This document shows, in pieces, positions 1-6,078 of a stretch of DNA of 13,090 nt; positions within the stretch are counted from its first letter, which is position 1; every line of letters starts with the position of its first letter. The notes beneath the pieces are model-generated. The model saw only the letters and a list, made by a program, of their open reading frames with translations, made no database searches and was not told the origin of the DNA. The translations under genes were made by a program, and so were the position numbers. This stretch comes from Pseudomonadota bacterium (GTDB taxonomy: Bacteria; Pseudomonadota; Gammaproteobacteria; Burkholderiales; Burkholderiaceae_B): the NCBI GenBank assembly GCA_023427085.1, contig JAEZBO010000179.1, forward strand, positions 1 through 13,090. The letters are read 5' to 3'.

Positions 1-44
1 GGCGGGGGGGGCGGGGGCGGGGCGGCGCGCCCCCCCCCCCCCCC
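1..44. repeat. G-tract block followed by 15-C homopolymer
   Basis: Bases 4-22 are almost pure G (runs of 8, 5 and 4 G separated by single C), and bases 30-44 are an uninterrupted run of 15 C. The two halves could pair as a very strong hairpin, and the G runs could form a quadruplex. Long C tracts are known to be phase-variable slippage sites in Bordetella fimbrial promoters, but no promoter or start codon is visible beside this one. It lies downstream of the leftmost gene and at the very edge of the window, so a sequencing or assembly-end artefact is equally possible. Confidence 0.6.
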
Positions 45-66
45 GCGGCGGTTCAGGAGTCAGGAT

Positions 67-657
67 TCAGGGCGTGTAATACAGCTTGTTCGACCAGTTG
101 CTCAAACCCAGCGAGTTGAGGATCTCCAACTGTTCAGGGGTGGCCTGGATCGGCACTTCCTTCTTGCCCATCAGCTTGCCGATCAGGCCGGGCGGCTTGG
201 GCTGCACCGGCTCGAGCGACTTCAAGGTCACCGCCACCTCTTCGTCCAGATCGGCCTGCAGCCGCGCCAGCAACGCTGCGTTCTGCTGCAACGGCGGCTC
301 GTCGGACATCTCGTAGAGCTCGCCGCATTCGAGCACGATGTAGGGGTTCTGGTTGTCGGCCTGGTCCAGGAAGGTCACCGTGTCGGCGATCAGCGTGCCG
401 GCCTCGGGCAACTCGATGCGGCTCAGGAATGCCTTGAGCCGCGTGACGCCTTGCTGGTAGTCGGCGGCGATGGCGATCTGGTCCGGTGTGTCCCACACCA
501 GCGAGCCGCAGGGGGCCGGATCGGCCGAGGCCAGCAGGCGGAAGGCCAGCGGGATCTCGTAGTTCCATTCGGCCAGGCCCTGGACCTTCACCGATTCCTT
601 GGGCAGGTCGGGACGCGGCACGACGTTGCACGAGAAGAGATAGCTGCGATTGGCCAT
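67..657 (-). CDS. Conserved protein of unknown function (starts MANRSYL)
   Basis: This gene encodes 196 residues, starting at the ATG complementary to 655-657, with a GGAG ribosome binding site about five bases upstream. A longer in-frame start at 765 exists, but it adds 36 low-complexity residues and lacks the conserved-looking beginning. From memory, the N-terminus MANRSYLFS, the central YIVLECGELYEM and the C-terminal LGLSNWSNKLYY resemble a family of small uncharacterised proteobacterial proteins. I cannot name a function. There is no signal peptide, no membrane helix and no recognisable catalytic motif, so it is probably a soluble cytoplasmic protein. A proline/lysine-rich linker lies around residues 150-166. 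It stands alone, 166 bases downstream of the LysR gene on the same strand, with its own ribosome binding site. Confidence 0.8.
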   Translation of the reverse strand: MANRSYLFSCNVVPRPDLPKESVKVQGLAEWNYEIPLAFRLLASADPAPCGSLVWDTPDQIAIAADYQQGVTRLKAFLSRIELPEAGTLIADTVTFLDQADNQNPYIVLECGELYEMSDEPPLQQNAALLARLQADLDEEVAVTLKSLEPVQPKPPGLIGKLMGKKEVPIQATPEQLEILNSLGLSNWSNKLYYTP

Positions 658-823
658 GAGCGCTCCGGAGGGTAAGGCAAGGTCGGCGAGGGCGAGCCTA
701 GATGGTAGCCGCGCCCCGTGCCTGCGGGCGGCGCTGCTTACCACTTGTAGCGCATGAAAAGCCATGCAGCGTGGCGGCCGCGTGTTGGTGGACGAGCGGG
801 TCGGCGGCGCCCTGCGCAGCAGG

Positions 824-1735
824 TCAGCGCGGCGGCGGCGGGGCCTGGACCTGGGACCAGTACGCCTCGGCGAACGCGCTCATCGTCGCGCGCGGCCGGC
901 ACAGCCGGATCTCCAGGTCGATGCGCCATGCCGCCGGCAGCGCGGGGGCCAGCGAACCCTCGGCCAGCTCCTGCTCGGCCAGGCTGGCGGGCAGCCAGGC
1001 CATGCCCTTGCCCTGCCTGGCCATCGACATCAGCACCGCGGCCAGGTGCGAGCGGAACACCGGCTCGAGCCGCAGCGCGTCGCCGCCGTGCGCGAGCCGC
1101 TGTTGCACGATGCGGCCCAGGCCGGAGGCCTCGTCGTAGGCCAGGTAGGGCAGCGGCGCCTGCTTGCGCCGTGATGTCGCGCGCCGCTGGCCGGGGGCCG
1201 GCGCGGCCAGCGGCAGCAGCGCGTCGTGGCCGACCGCGCACGAGTCGAAGCGGGCCGGATCGAGCGGCAGCGGCGCGCCGGGCAGGTGATGGCACAGCAG
1301 GAATTGCGCCTGGCCGCTGGCCAGCAGCTGCTCGCAGGCGGCCATGCTGTCGGAGGACAGCCGCACGGCTTCGAGCGGCGCGCCCTGGCCGGCGCGGCGG
1401 ATCCAGTCCGGGAAGAAGGTGAACGACAAGGAATGGGTCGCCGCGAAGTGCAGCACCGGCGTGCTCTGCCCGGCGATCTCGCGGGCCTCCTGGCGCATCT
1501 GCGGCAGCCGGCGGGCGATCTCGCGCACGGCCGGCAGGATCTGCCGCGCGGCCGCGGTCGGCACCGCGCCCTGCGGCGTGCGGTCGAACAGCGTGACGCC
1601 CATCCAGGTCTCGAGCGCGCGCACGCGGCGGCTGAAGGCCGGCTGGGTCACATGGCGCTGCGCGGCCGCGCGCGAAAAGTTGCCGGTCTCGCTCAGCGCA
1701 ATGAAGTCCAACAGCCAGGCCAGTTCCATGGTCAT
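824..1735 (-). CDS. LysR-family transcriptional regulator, HypT-like, divergent from tarD
   Basis: The product is 303 residues, a normal length for LysR regulators. The N-terminal winged helix-turn-helix (about residues 6-64) shows the family pattern GNFSRAAAQRHVTQPAFSRRVRALE. The rest is a periplasmic-binding-like effector domain. Several stretches (AATHSLSFTFFPDWI, GLGRIVQQRLA, and GKGMAWLPASLAEQELAEGSL near the C-terminus) recall the HypT/QseD (YjiE) subgroup rather than classical catabolic regulators. It is transcribed away from tarD across a 103-bp region holding a dyad, so the default inference is that it controls tarD and itself. Its ligand is unknown; tartrate is a guess from context. 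No clear Shine-Dalgarno sequence precedes the ATG at 1735, and a second in-frame ATG at 1729 is equally plausible. The DNA-binding assignment is secure and the target is inferred. Confidence 0.93.
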   Translation of the reverse strand: MTMELAWLLDFIALSETGNFSRAAAQRHVTQPAFSRRVRALETWMGVTLFDRTPQGAVPTAAARQILPAVREIARRLPQMRQEAREIAGQSTPVLHFAATHSLSFTFFPDWIRRAGQGAPLEAVRLSSDSMAACEQLLASGQAQFLLCHHLPGAPLPLDPARFDSCAVGHDALLPLAAPAPGQRRATSRRKQAPLPYLAYDEASGLGRIVQQRLAHGGDALRLEPVFRSHLAAVLMSMARQGKGMAWLPASLAEQELAEGSLAPALPAAWRIDLEIRLCRPRATMSAFAEAYWSQVQAPPPPR

Positions 1736-1738
1736 GCC

Positions 1739-1762
1739 GATCGTGCATAGGGTGTCACGATC
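1739..1762. promoter_or_regulatory. Candidate LysR operator: 7-bp dyad with 10-bp spacer
   Basis: GATCGTG (1739-1745) and CACGATC (1756-1762) form a perfect inverted repeat around a 10-bp spacer. It lies four bases upstream of the lysR start codon and about 77 bases upstream of the tarD start. This is the position expected for a LysR recognition site that represses its own gene and activates the divergent one. A -10-like TAAGAT for lysR (complement of 1760-1765) overlaps its right arm. The symmetry is seen directly; the protein that binds it is inferred. Confidence 0.5.
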
Positions 1763-1803
1763 TTAGCATTGGCCTGCTTTGGCACCGGCGGCTAACTTGT
1801 GAT

Positions 1804-1814
1804 GCATGTCATGC
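1804..1814. promoter_or_regulatory. Short dyad GCATG-t-CATGC upstream of tarD
   Basis: This is a perfect 5-bp inverted repeat with a one-base spacer, 12 bases before the AGGAG ribosome binding site (1826-1830) of tarD. It may be a second regulator half-site or part of the promoter-proximal operator. It is short enough to occur by chance. Confidence 0.25.
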
Positions 1815-1838
1815 CGGATAAACATAGGAGACCGACAC

Positions 1839-3008
1839 ATGCGCATCACCGACATCCGCGAGAAAACCGTTTCGATTGCCTCGCCGATCGCCAACGCCTA
1901 CATCGATTTTTCCAAGATGACCTGCTCGGTCGTGGCCGTCGTCACCGACGTGATCCGCGATGGCAAGCCGGTGATCGGCTACGGCTTCAACTCCAACGGC
2001 CGCTACGGGCAGGGCGCGCTGATGCGTGACCGGTTCCTGGCGCGCCTGGCCGAGGCCGACCCGGCCAGCCTGGTCGACGCCGAACGCGACAATCTCGACC
2101 CCTTCGCGATCTGGAAGACCTTGATGAGCAACGAGAAGCCCGGCGGCCACGGCGAGCGCTCGGTCGCGGTCGGCACCATCGACATGGCGGTCTGGGACGC
2201 GGTCGCCAAGATCGAAGGCAAGCCCCTGTACCGGCTGCTGGCCGAGCGCTATCGCGGCGGCCAGGCCGACGACAAGGTCTGGGTCTACGCGGCCGGCGGT
2301 TATTACTACCCGGGCAAGGACCACGCCAAGCTGCAGGACGAGATGCGCAGCTACCTGGATCGTGGCTATCGCGTGGTCAAGATGAAGATCGGCGCGGCGC
2401 CGCTGGCTGAAGACCTGGCGCGTATCGAGGCGGTGCTCAAGATCGTCGGCGACGGCAGCCACCTGGCCGTCGATGCGAACGGCCGCTTCGACCTGCCGAC
2501 CGCGATCGAGTACGCCAAGGCGCTCGCGCCCTACAAGCTGTTCTGGTACGAAGAGGCCGGCGATCCGCTCGATTACGCCCTGCAGGCCGAACTGGCCGGG
2601 CATTACGACGGTCCGATGGCGACCGGCGAGAACCTGTTCTCGCACCAGGATGCCCGCAATCTGCTGCGCTACGGCGGCATGCGGCCCGAGCGCGATTTCC
2701 TGCAGTTCGACTGCGCGCTCTCCTACGGGCTGGTCGAGTACCTGCGCACGCTCGACGTGCTGGCCGAGCAGGGCTGGTCGTCGCGCCGCGTGGTGCCGCA
2801 TGGCGGCCACCAGATGTCGCTGAACATCGCCGCCGGGCTGCACCTGGGCGGCAACGAATCCTATCCCGACGTGTTCCAGCCTTTTGGCGGCTTCGCCGAT
2901 GGCATCGCGGTCGAGGACGGTTATGTCGGCCTGCCCGACGTGCCGGGCGTGGGATTCGAGGCCAAGTCCAAGCTGTACGCGGTGATGCGCGAGCTGGGCG
3001 AAGGCTGA
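1839..3008 (+). CDS. tarD: D(-)-tartrate dehydratase (enolase superfamily)
   Basis: The product dehydrates D(-)-tartrate to oxaloacetate (EC 4.2.1.81) in the cytoplasm using Mg2+. It has 389 residues from the ATG at 1839, which follows AGGAG at 1826-1830; upstream in-frame starts lack such a site. The length equals that of the characterised Bradyrhizobium japonicum TarD as I remember it, and long stretches are nearly the same (MATGENLFSHQDARNLLRYG, FDCALSYGL, HGGHQMSLNIAAGL). The enolase capping domain covers about residues 1-140 and the barrel follows. Visible catalytic residues are the KxK motif K181-M-K183, metal ligands D212 (VDAN), E238 (WYEE) and E264 (TGEN), and H321 (PHGGH). These lie one residue below the positions I recall for the characterised enzyme. 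No transporter is adjacent; a divergent LysR gene probably regulates it. The next closest alternative would be another acid-sugar dehydratase, but the identity pattern favours TarD. Confidence 0.93.
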   Translation: MRITDIREKTVSIASPIANAYIDFSKMTCSVVAVVTDVIRDGKPVIGYGFNSNGRYGQGALMRDRFLARLAEADPASLVDAERDNLDPFAIWKTLMSNEKPGGHGERSVAVGTIDMAVWDAVAKIEGKPLYRLLAERYRGGQADDKVWVYAAGGYYYPGKDHAKLQDEMRSYLDRGYRVVKMKIGAAPLAEDLARIEAVLKIVGDGSHLAVDANGRFDLPTAIEYAKALAPYKLFWYEEAGDPLDYALQAELAGHYDGPMATGENLFSHQDARNLLRYGGMRPERDFLQFDCALSYGLVEYLRTLDVLAEQGWSSRRVVPHGGHQMSLNIAAGLHLGGNESYPDVFQPFGGFADGIAVEDGYVGLPDVPGVGFEAKSKLYAVMRELGEG

Positions 3009-3014
3009 GCGGTG

Positions 3015-3050
3015 GCCATCGGCGAGCCGTGAGGGTTTTTGCCGATGGCT
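3015..3050 (+). terminator. Stem-loop just after tarD, possible terminator
   Basis: GCCATCGGC (3016-3024) and GCCGATGGC (3042-3050) form a perfect 9-bp stem around a 17-base loop, starting eight bases after the tarD stop. The only T run (five T) is inside the loop and not after the stem, so this is not a textbook intrinsic terminator. It may act as an mRNA 3'-end stabiliser or as a Rho-associated end. Confidence 0.4.
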
Positions 3051-3195
3051 GCTTAGGTTGATGTGACGGTGACGGGCGTGGCCGGTGACGTGATGCTGTC
3101 GATTGCTGCAAGCATTCGACACCTTGCGCTTCCCGGCTTCGCCCGTTTTTCGGGGCAGGGGCTATCGCGACTGGTTTTCTTTGAACTAAAGTCCC

Positions 3196-3395
3196 ATGCT
3201 CCAGTTACTGCAGACACCCGAATTTCGCGCCTGGCGCGAGCGATTGGACGACAGCACGGCGCGGGCGGCGATCGCCGCGCGGGGGCGGTCGTGCTGTTGC
3301 TGTGTGGCGGCGACAAACGAAGCCAGCATCGCGATATCGCACGTGCCAGACGTCTGGCACGTGCCTGGAGTGAACTCGATGAGCAAGCGCCCTGA
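3196..3395 (+). pseudogene. Remnant of a RelE/ParE-superfamily addiction-module toxin (HI1419 type), internally deleted
   Basis: Two pieces of one toxin are present in different frames. Codons 1-29 from the ATG at 3196 read MLQLLQTPEFRAWRERL and then DDSTARAAIAAR, the usual N-terminus of this killer family. From about 3282, two bases out of step, the DNA reads VVLLLCGGDKRSQHRDIARA and on to a stop at 3393-3395, the usual C-terminus. The intervening 35 or so residues, including the conserved GDVKPVGEGVSELRI...GPGYRVYF core expected in the family, are absent. The family is normally about 95-100 residues of continuous frame, so a deletion that also shifted the frame has inactivated the toxin. 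Toxins of this type cleave mRNA at the ribosome. The remnant overlaps the antitoxin start by 17 bases, the normal toxin-first layout. No clear ribosome binding site precedes 3196. Confidence 0.85.
3339..3364. repeat. Perfect 26-bp palindrome inside the toxin remnant
   Basis: GCACGTGCCAGAC (3339-3351) is followed immediately by its exact reverse complement (3352-3364). The site lies in the toxin's ARARRLARA codons and ends two bases before the GGAG (3367-3370) that serves the antitoxin. As DNA it could be an operator for a dimeric regulator such as the antitoxin. As RNA it could fold into a hairpin of about 11 bp next to the antitoxin ribosome binding site. An eight-base palindrome, CGATATCG (3332-3339), abuts it. 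Confidence 0.7.
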
Positions 3396-3669
3396 ACTGA
3401 CCCCCTACGTCGCCGCCGAGGACCTGCGCGACGCCGACGCGATCCGAGCCTTTCTGAATGACGCGCTGGCGACCAACGATGCCGCCTATGTGGCGCACGC
3501 GCTGGGCGTCGTGGCCCGGGCCCGCGGCATGGCCGCGGTCGCGAGCGAAACCGGGTCGTCACGAGAACAGCTTGACCGCTCGCTCAGCTCGGACGGCGAT
3601 CCGTCCTTGCGCACCGCACTGGCAGTCCTGCAGGCGGTCGGCATGCGCCTGGCGGCAGTCGCTAGCTAG
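3379..3669 (+). CDS. Addiction-module antitoxin, HI1420/HigA-like, intact
   Basis: This gene encodes 96 residues starting at the ATG at 3379, with GGAG (3367-3370) eight bases upstream. It matches the pattern of the HI1420-type antidote family (COG3636): an N-terminal segment that normally contacts the toxin (residues 1-45, with AFLNDALATNDAAYVAHALG) and a helix-turn-helix (about 50-72, RGMAAVASETGSSREQLDRS), ending in the typical VLQAVGMRL. Such antitoxins neutralise the toxin and autorepress the operon. The start overlaps the toxin stop, as in functional modules, but the cognate toxin here is broken, making this an orphan antitoxin. The same frame is open back to 3196, so the deletion has placed the toxin's first 29 codons in frame with the antitoxin; translation from 3196 would give a 157-residue fusion. 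The 96-residue product is favoured by its ribosome binding site. Confidence 0.85.
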   Translation: MSKRPELTPYVAAEDLRDADAIRAFLNDALATNDAAYVAHALGVVARARGMAAVASETGSSREQLDRSLSSDGDPSLRTALAVLQAVGMRLAAVAS

Positions 3670-3729
3670 CGCGTATTGCCAGACGGCGTCCTTCTCGCGG
3701 GCGACGGACTCAGTCGCGCGCCTGCCCGC

Positions 3730-3752
3730 CCCCGCGGCAGCGCGCCGCGGGG
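3730..3752. terminator. GC-rich hairpin between convergent genes
   Basis: CCCCGCGG (3730-3737) and CCGCGGGG (3745-3752) make a perfect 8-bp stem with a 7-base loop. It sits between the ends of the antitoxin gene (plus) and the oxidoreductase gene (minus). No T run flanks it on either strand, so bidirectional termination is only a possibility. Confidence 0.3.
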
Positions 3753-3761
3753 ATGCTGCGC

Positions 3762-5138
3762 TCAGACCGTCGCCGCGGCGGCCTGGCCGGTTTCCTGCGT
3801 GGCGCCCCAGGCACGTTCCATCTCGCGGCGGAACCGCACCGCTTCGGCGCCGTCGTCGAACGAGACGTCCTGCCAGCGCACTGGCTGGCCGGCCGGGATG
3901 TCGGCCTTGAGCTTGACCTTGTGCGCCAGGCCCAGCGGCAGATAGCCGCCCGCCACCGACTCGCGCGCGGCCATCAAGCGGCCGTAGACGGTATGGCCAC
4001 CCTCGCCGTCGAGCATCTCGCCGCTGCGCAGCGCGCGCTTGGCGGTGGCGACCACGTCGCCGTGCCAGTCATGCGGCGCGCCGGTGGGTTCGCGCCGCAG
4101 GCCGACGCTGGCCACGCTGATGCCCAGTTCCAGTCCGATCAGGTGATAGGGCTTGTACAGCGACGTGTAGTTGCCGCTGGGATCGGTGACCAGGCCGTAC
4201 TCCTTGAAGCAGCGCTGCACGTAGTCGCTGTCGGCCGCGAAGGTCACGTAAACGCCCCAGCGCAGGTCGCGGAACACCGGCCGGCCGTCGCGCTCGAGCG
4301 AGGAGATGACCTCGACCTGGCCACGATGGTGCAGCATGCCGCCCTCGCTGCGCGGGCGCAGCACGCGCGCCAGGTCGTCGACCCCGCAAGGCGGAAACTC
4401 CAGGCCCTGCGGCGCCGGCAGCAGGCCGGTGGCGTTCGACACCGCGGCCATCTCGATGGCGCTCTTGGTGCCGTCCAGGAAGCTGTTGAACATCTGCGCG
4501 TTGAAGTCGCCGGCCGCCACCATCTCGGGCGTGAAACCGTAGTAGGGCCAGACGGTATCGGGCGTCGAGGCATGGTATTCGGGCAGGTACTTGGTGCCCT
4601 TGCCGGCGGCGATGACCTCGAAGCCGGCCGCGCGGGCCCAGTCGACCATCTCGCAGATCAGCGCCGGCTGGTCGCCGTAGGCCAGCGAGTAGACGATGCC
4701 GGCCTCTTGCGCACGACGGGCCAGCAGCGGTCCGGCCAGCGCATCGGCCTCGACGTTGACCATGATGACGTGCTTGCCGTGCTCGCAGCAGGCCAGCACG
4801 TGGCGGATGCCGGCGGCCGGGCTGCCGGTCGCGTCGATGACGATGTCGACGTGGCCGGACGCGATCATGCCCAGCGAATCATCGGTGAAGAACACCGAGC
4901 CCTGTTTTTCGGCGTCGGCGAACGAGGCGGCCTTGAGCCGGCCGGTTTCCCAGCCGACCTTCTCGAGCGCGGCGCGGGCGCGGTCGGGGGCCAGGTCGGC
5001 CACCGCCACCAGCCGCACGCCGGGCGTGCGGCGCACCTGGCTCAGGTACATCGAGCCGAACTTGCCGGCGCCGATCAGGCCCACGCGCAGCGGCTTGCCC
5101 TGCGATTCACGTTGCTGCAGCAGTCGGTGCAGATTCAT
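3762..5138 (-). CDS. NAD(P)-dependent oxidoreductase with C-terminal SAF domain (homoserine-dehydrogenase-like, COG4091 type)
   Basis: The product has 458 residues and is probably cytoplasmic. A Rossmann dinucleotide-binding motif, VGLIGAGKFG (residues 19-28), is followed by the nucleotide-binding domain (to about 150, with VDIVIDATGSP and KHVIMVNVEAD). A long catalytic region follows, containing GKGTKYLPEYHAS and NSFLDGTKSAIEMAAVSNATG, and then a small SAF-type segment (about 395-435, LKADIPAGQPVRWQDV). This matches predicted homoserine dehydrogenases with a SAF domain, sometimes mis-annotated as FlgA. They are longer than, and different from, true Hom and do not act in threonine synthesis as far as I know; the substrate is unknown. 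The ATG at 5138 shares one base with the phyH stop (TGATG) and is preceded by GGAGG about seven bases away, so the two genes are translationally coupled. This suggests it oxidises or reduces what the dioxygenase makes, which is inference. Confidence 0.85.
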   Translation of the reverse strand: MNLHRLLQQRESQGKPLRVGLIGAGKFGSMYLSQVRRTPGVRLVAVADLAPDRARAALEKVGWETGRLKAASFADAEKQGSVFFTDDSLGMIASGHVDIVIDATGSPAAGIRHVLACCEHGKHVIMVNVEADALAGPLLARRAQEAGIVYSLAYGDQPALICEMVDWARAAGFEVIAAGKGTKYLPEYHASTPDTVWPYYGFTPEMVAAGDFNAQMFNSFLDGTKSAIEMAAVSNATGLLPAPQGLEFPPCGVDDLARVLRPRSEGGMLHHRGQVEVISSLERDGRPVFRDLRWGVYVTFAADSDYVQRCFKEYGLVTDPSGNYTSLYKPYHLIGLELGISVASVGLRREPTGAPHDWHGDVVATAKRALRSGEMLDGEGGHTVYGRLMAARESVAGGYLPLGLAHKVKLKADIPAGQPVRWQDVSFDDGAEAVRFRREMERAWGATQETGQAAAATV

Positions 5139-6010
5139 CAGGCCACCTCCGCCAGCCGGTCTTCGGAGGTGCGCGAGGCCGACTCGGGCGTGCCCTGGGC
5201 CCACGGCAGGTCGACCGGATAGCTGCGTTGCAGGCAATCGTCGGGCAGGCATTCGATCGGCGCGAAGTCGCGGTGTGCGATCCATTCGGGCCGTTTGTGG
5301 CGGCGGATGTGGTTCGAGATCGCACACAGGCTCAGGTACACGCTGACACGGGTCCAGGGGCTGAGGTTGCTGCCCGAGGCATGCACCAGACACGAGTGGA
5401 ACAACATCATCGAGCCGGCCGGGCCGGTCGGCGTGACGATGCCGCCGTTACGTCCGCCGGCCTTCTCGACCATGGTGCGGATGTTGTCGTTGTTGATGGT
5501 CCACAGCGGGTAGCTGGTGGTGGTGGTGTCGTGGCCGGCCTCCAGCACGCCGAGCTTGTGGCTGCCGGGGATGAACATCAGCGGGCCGTTGGTGGTGTCG
5601 ACGTCGTCGAGGAAGATCGCCACGTTCATCGCGCGCGGCGTCGGCATCAGGTCGTCGTTGAGCCAGGTGCCGTAGTCCTGGTGCCATTGCCAGACGTCGC
5701 CGTCGAAGGCGTTCTTGCCGTTGATCTTGAACTGGTGCATGTACAGCTGCTCGCCGAACAGCTGCTCGACCGGCTTGATCATGCGCGGGTGGCGTGCCAG
5801 CCGCGCGAACGGGTCGCTGTACAGATGCGCGGCGAAGTTGGTGCGCACCGCGCCGCTGTGTTTTTCGCGGATGTTCTCGGGGCGATGCTGCGCATACAGG
5901 CGCGGCACCTCGTCGGTCAGCGTCGAGATCTCGTCGCGCGAGAACAGGCCGGGGAAGAACAGGTAGCCGTCGCGGTCGAACTGCTCGAGCTGGGCTTGGG
6001 TCAGTTGCAT
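5138..6010 (-). CDS. Phytanoyl-CoA dioxygenase (PhyH) family, EctD-like Fe(II)/2-oxoglutarate oxygenase
   Basis: The product has 290 residues from the ATG at 6010, with GGAG seven bases upstream; the in-frame extension to 6292 runs through the end of gntR and is not credible. It is a double-stranded beta-helix oxygenase. The Fe ligands H110 and D112 sit in WQWHQDYGTW, the distal H210 in CLVHASGSN, and the probable 2-oxoglutarate-binding R221 in PWTRVSVY. The 100-residue spacing from H110 to H210, the HxDxxTW...MP pattern and NGPLMFIPGSHK all resemble ectoine hydroxylase (EctD). However, the EctD signature is only partly kept (Q before D and G for E), and there are no ectoine genes nearby, so I do not call it EctD. 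It should hydroxylate a small polar substrate using O2 and 2-oxoglutarate. It lies 68 bases after gntR and overlaps the oxidoreductase, so it is probably repressed by that GntR protein. Confidence 0.9.
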   Translation of the reverse strand: MQLTQAQLEQFDRDGYLFFPGLFSRDEISTLTDEVPRLYAQHRPENIREKHSGAVRTNFAAHLYSDPFARLARHPRMIKPVEQLFGEQLYMHQFKINGKNAFDGDVWQWHQDYGTWLNDDLMPTPRAMNVAIFLDDVDTTNGPLMFIPGSHKLGVLEAGHDTTTTSYPLWTINNDNIRTMVEKAGGRNGGIVTPTGPAGSMMLFHSCLVHASGSNLSPWTRVSVYLSLCAISNHIRRHKRPEWIAHRDFAPIECLPDDCLQRSYPVDLPWAQGTPESASRTSEDRLAEVA

Positions 6011-6078
6011 GCTTGTCTCCAGTTGGATGGTGCCGGCTCGGGCCGGTCTAAGGGGTGTGATCTTGTCTGCCTTGCGGC

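Noticed and set aside
703..743. Imperfect inverted repeat TGGTA/TACCA between lysR and the unknown gene
   Set aside because: The paired arms are short and the inner part matches poorly, so it is likely chance in GC-rich DNA.
1797..1825. TTGTGA ... TAAACA as a tarD promoter
   Set aside because: Transcription would start inside or after the ribosome binding site at 1826-1830, so this pair cannot serve tarD with a normal leader.
1809..3122. 437-residue minus-strand open frame opposite tarD
   Set aside because: It is a compositional shadow of tarD, lacking a ribosome binding site and any recognisable motif.
3196..3395. Programmed frameshifting that would restore a working toxin
   Set aside because: A shift would join the two pieces, but the conserved middle of about 35 residues would still be missing, so the result could not be a normal toxin.
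3753..5222. Long plus-strand open frame opposite the SAF-domain oxidoreductase
   Set aside because: It mirrors the real gene almost end to end, and its product is a histidine/arginine/valine-rich sequence of the kind produced by reading high-GC coding DNA backwards. The minus-strand product has clear Rossmann and SAF motifs.
5138..6010. Calling the PhyH protein ectoine hydroxylase (ectD)
   Set aside because: The HxD...H spacing and several motifs fit, but the signature is only partly matched, and no ectABC or other osmolyte gene is nearby.
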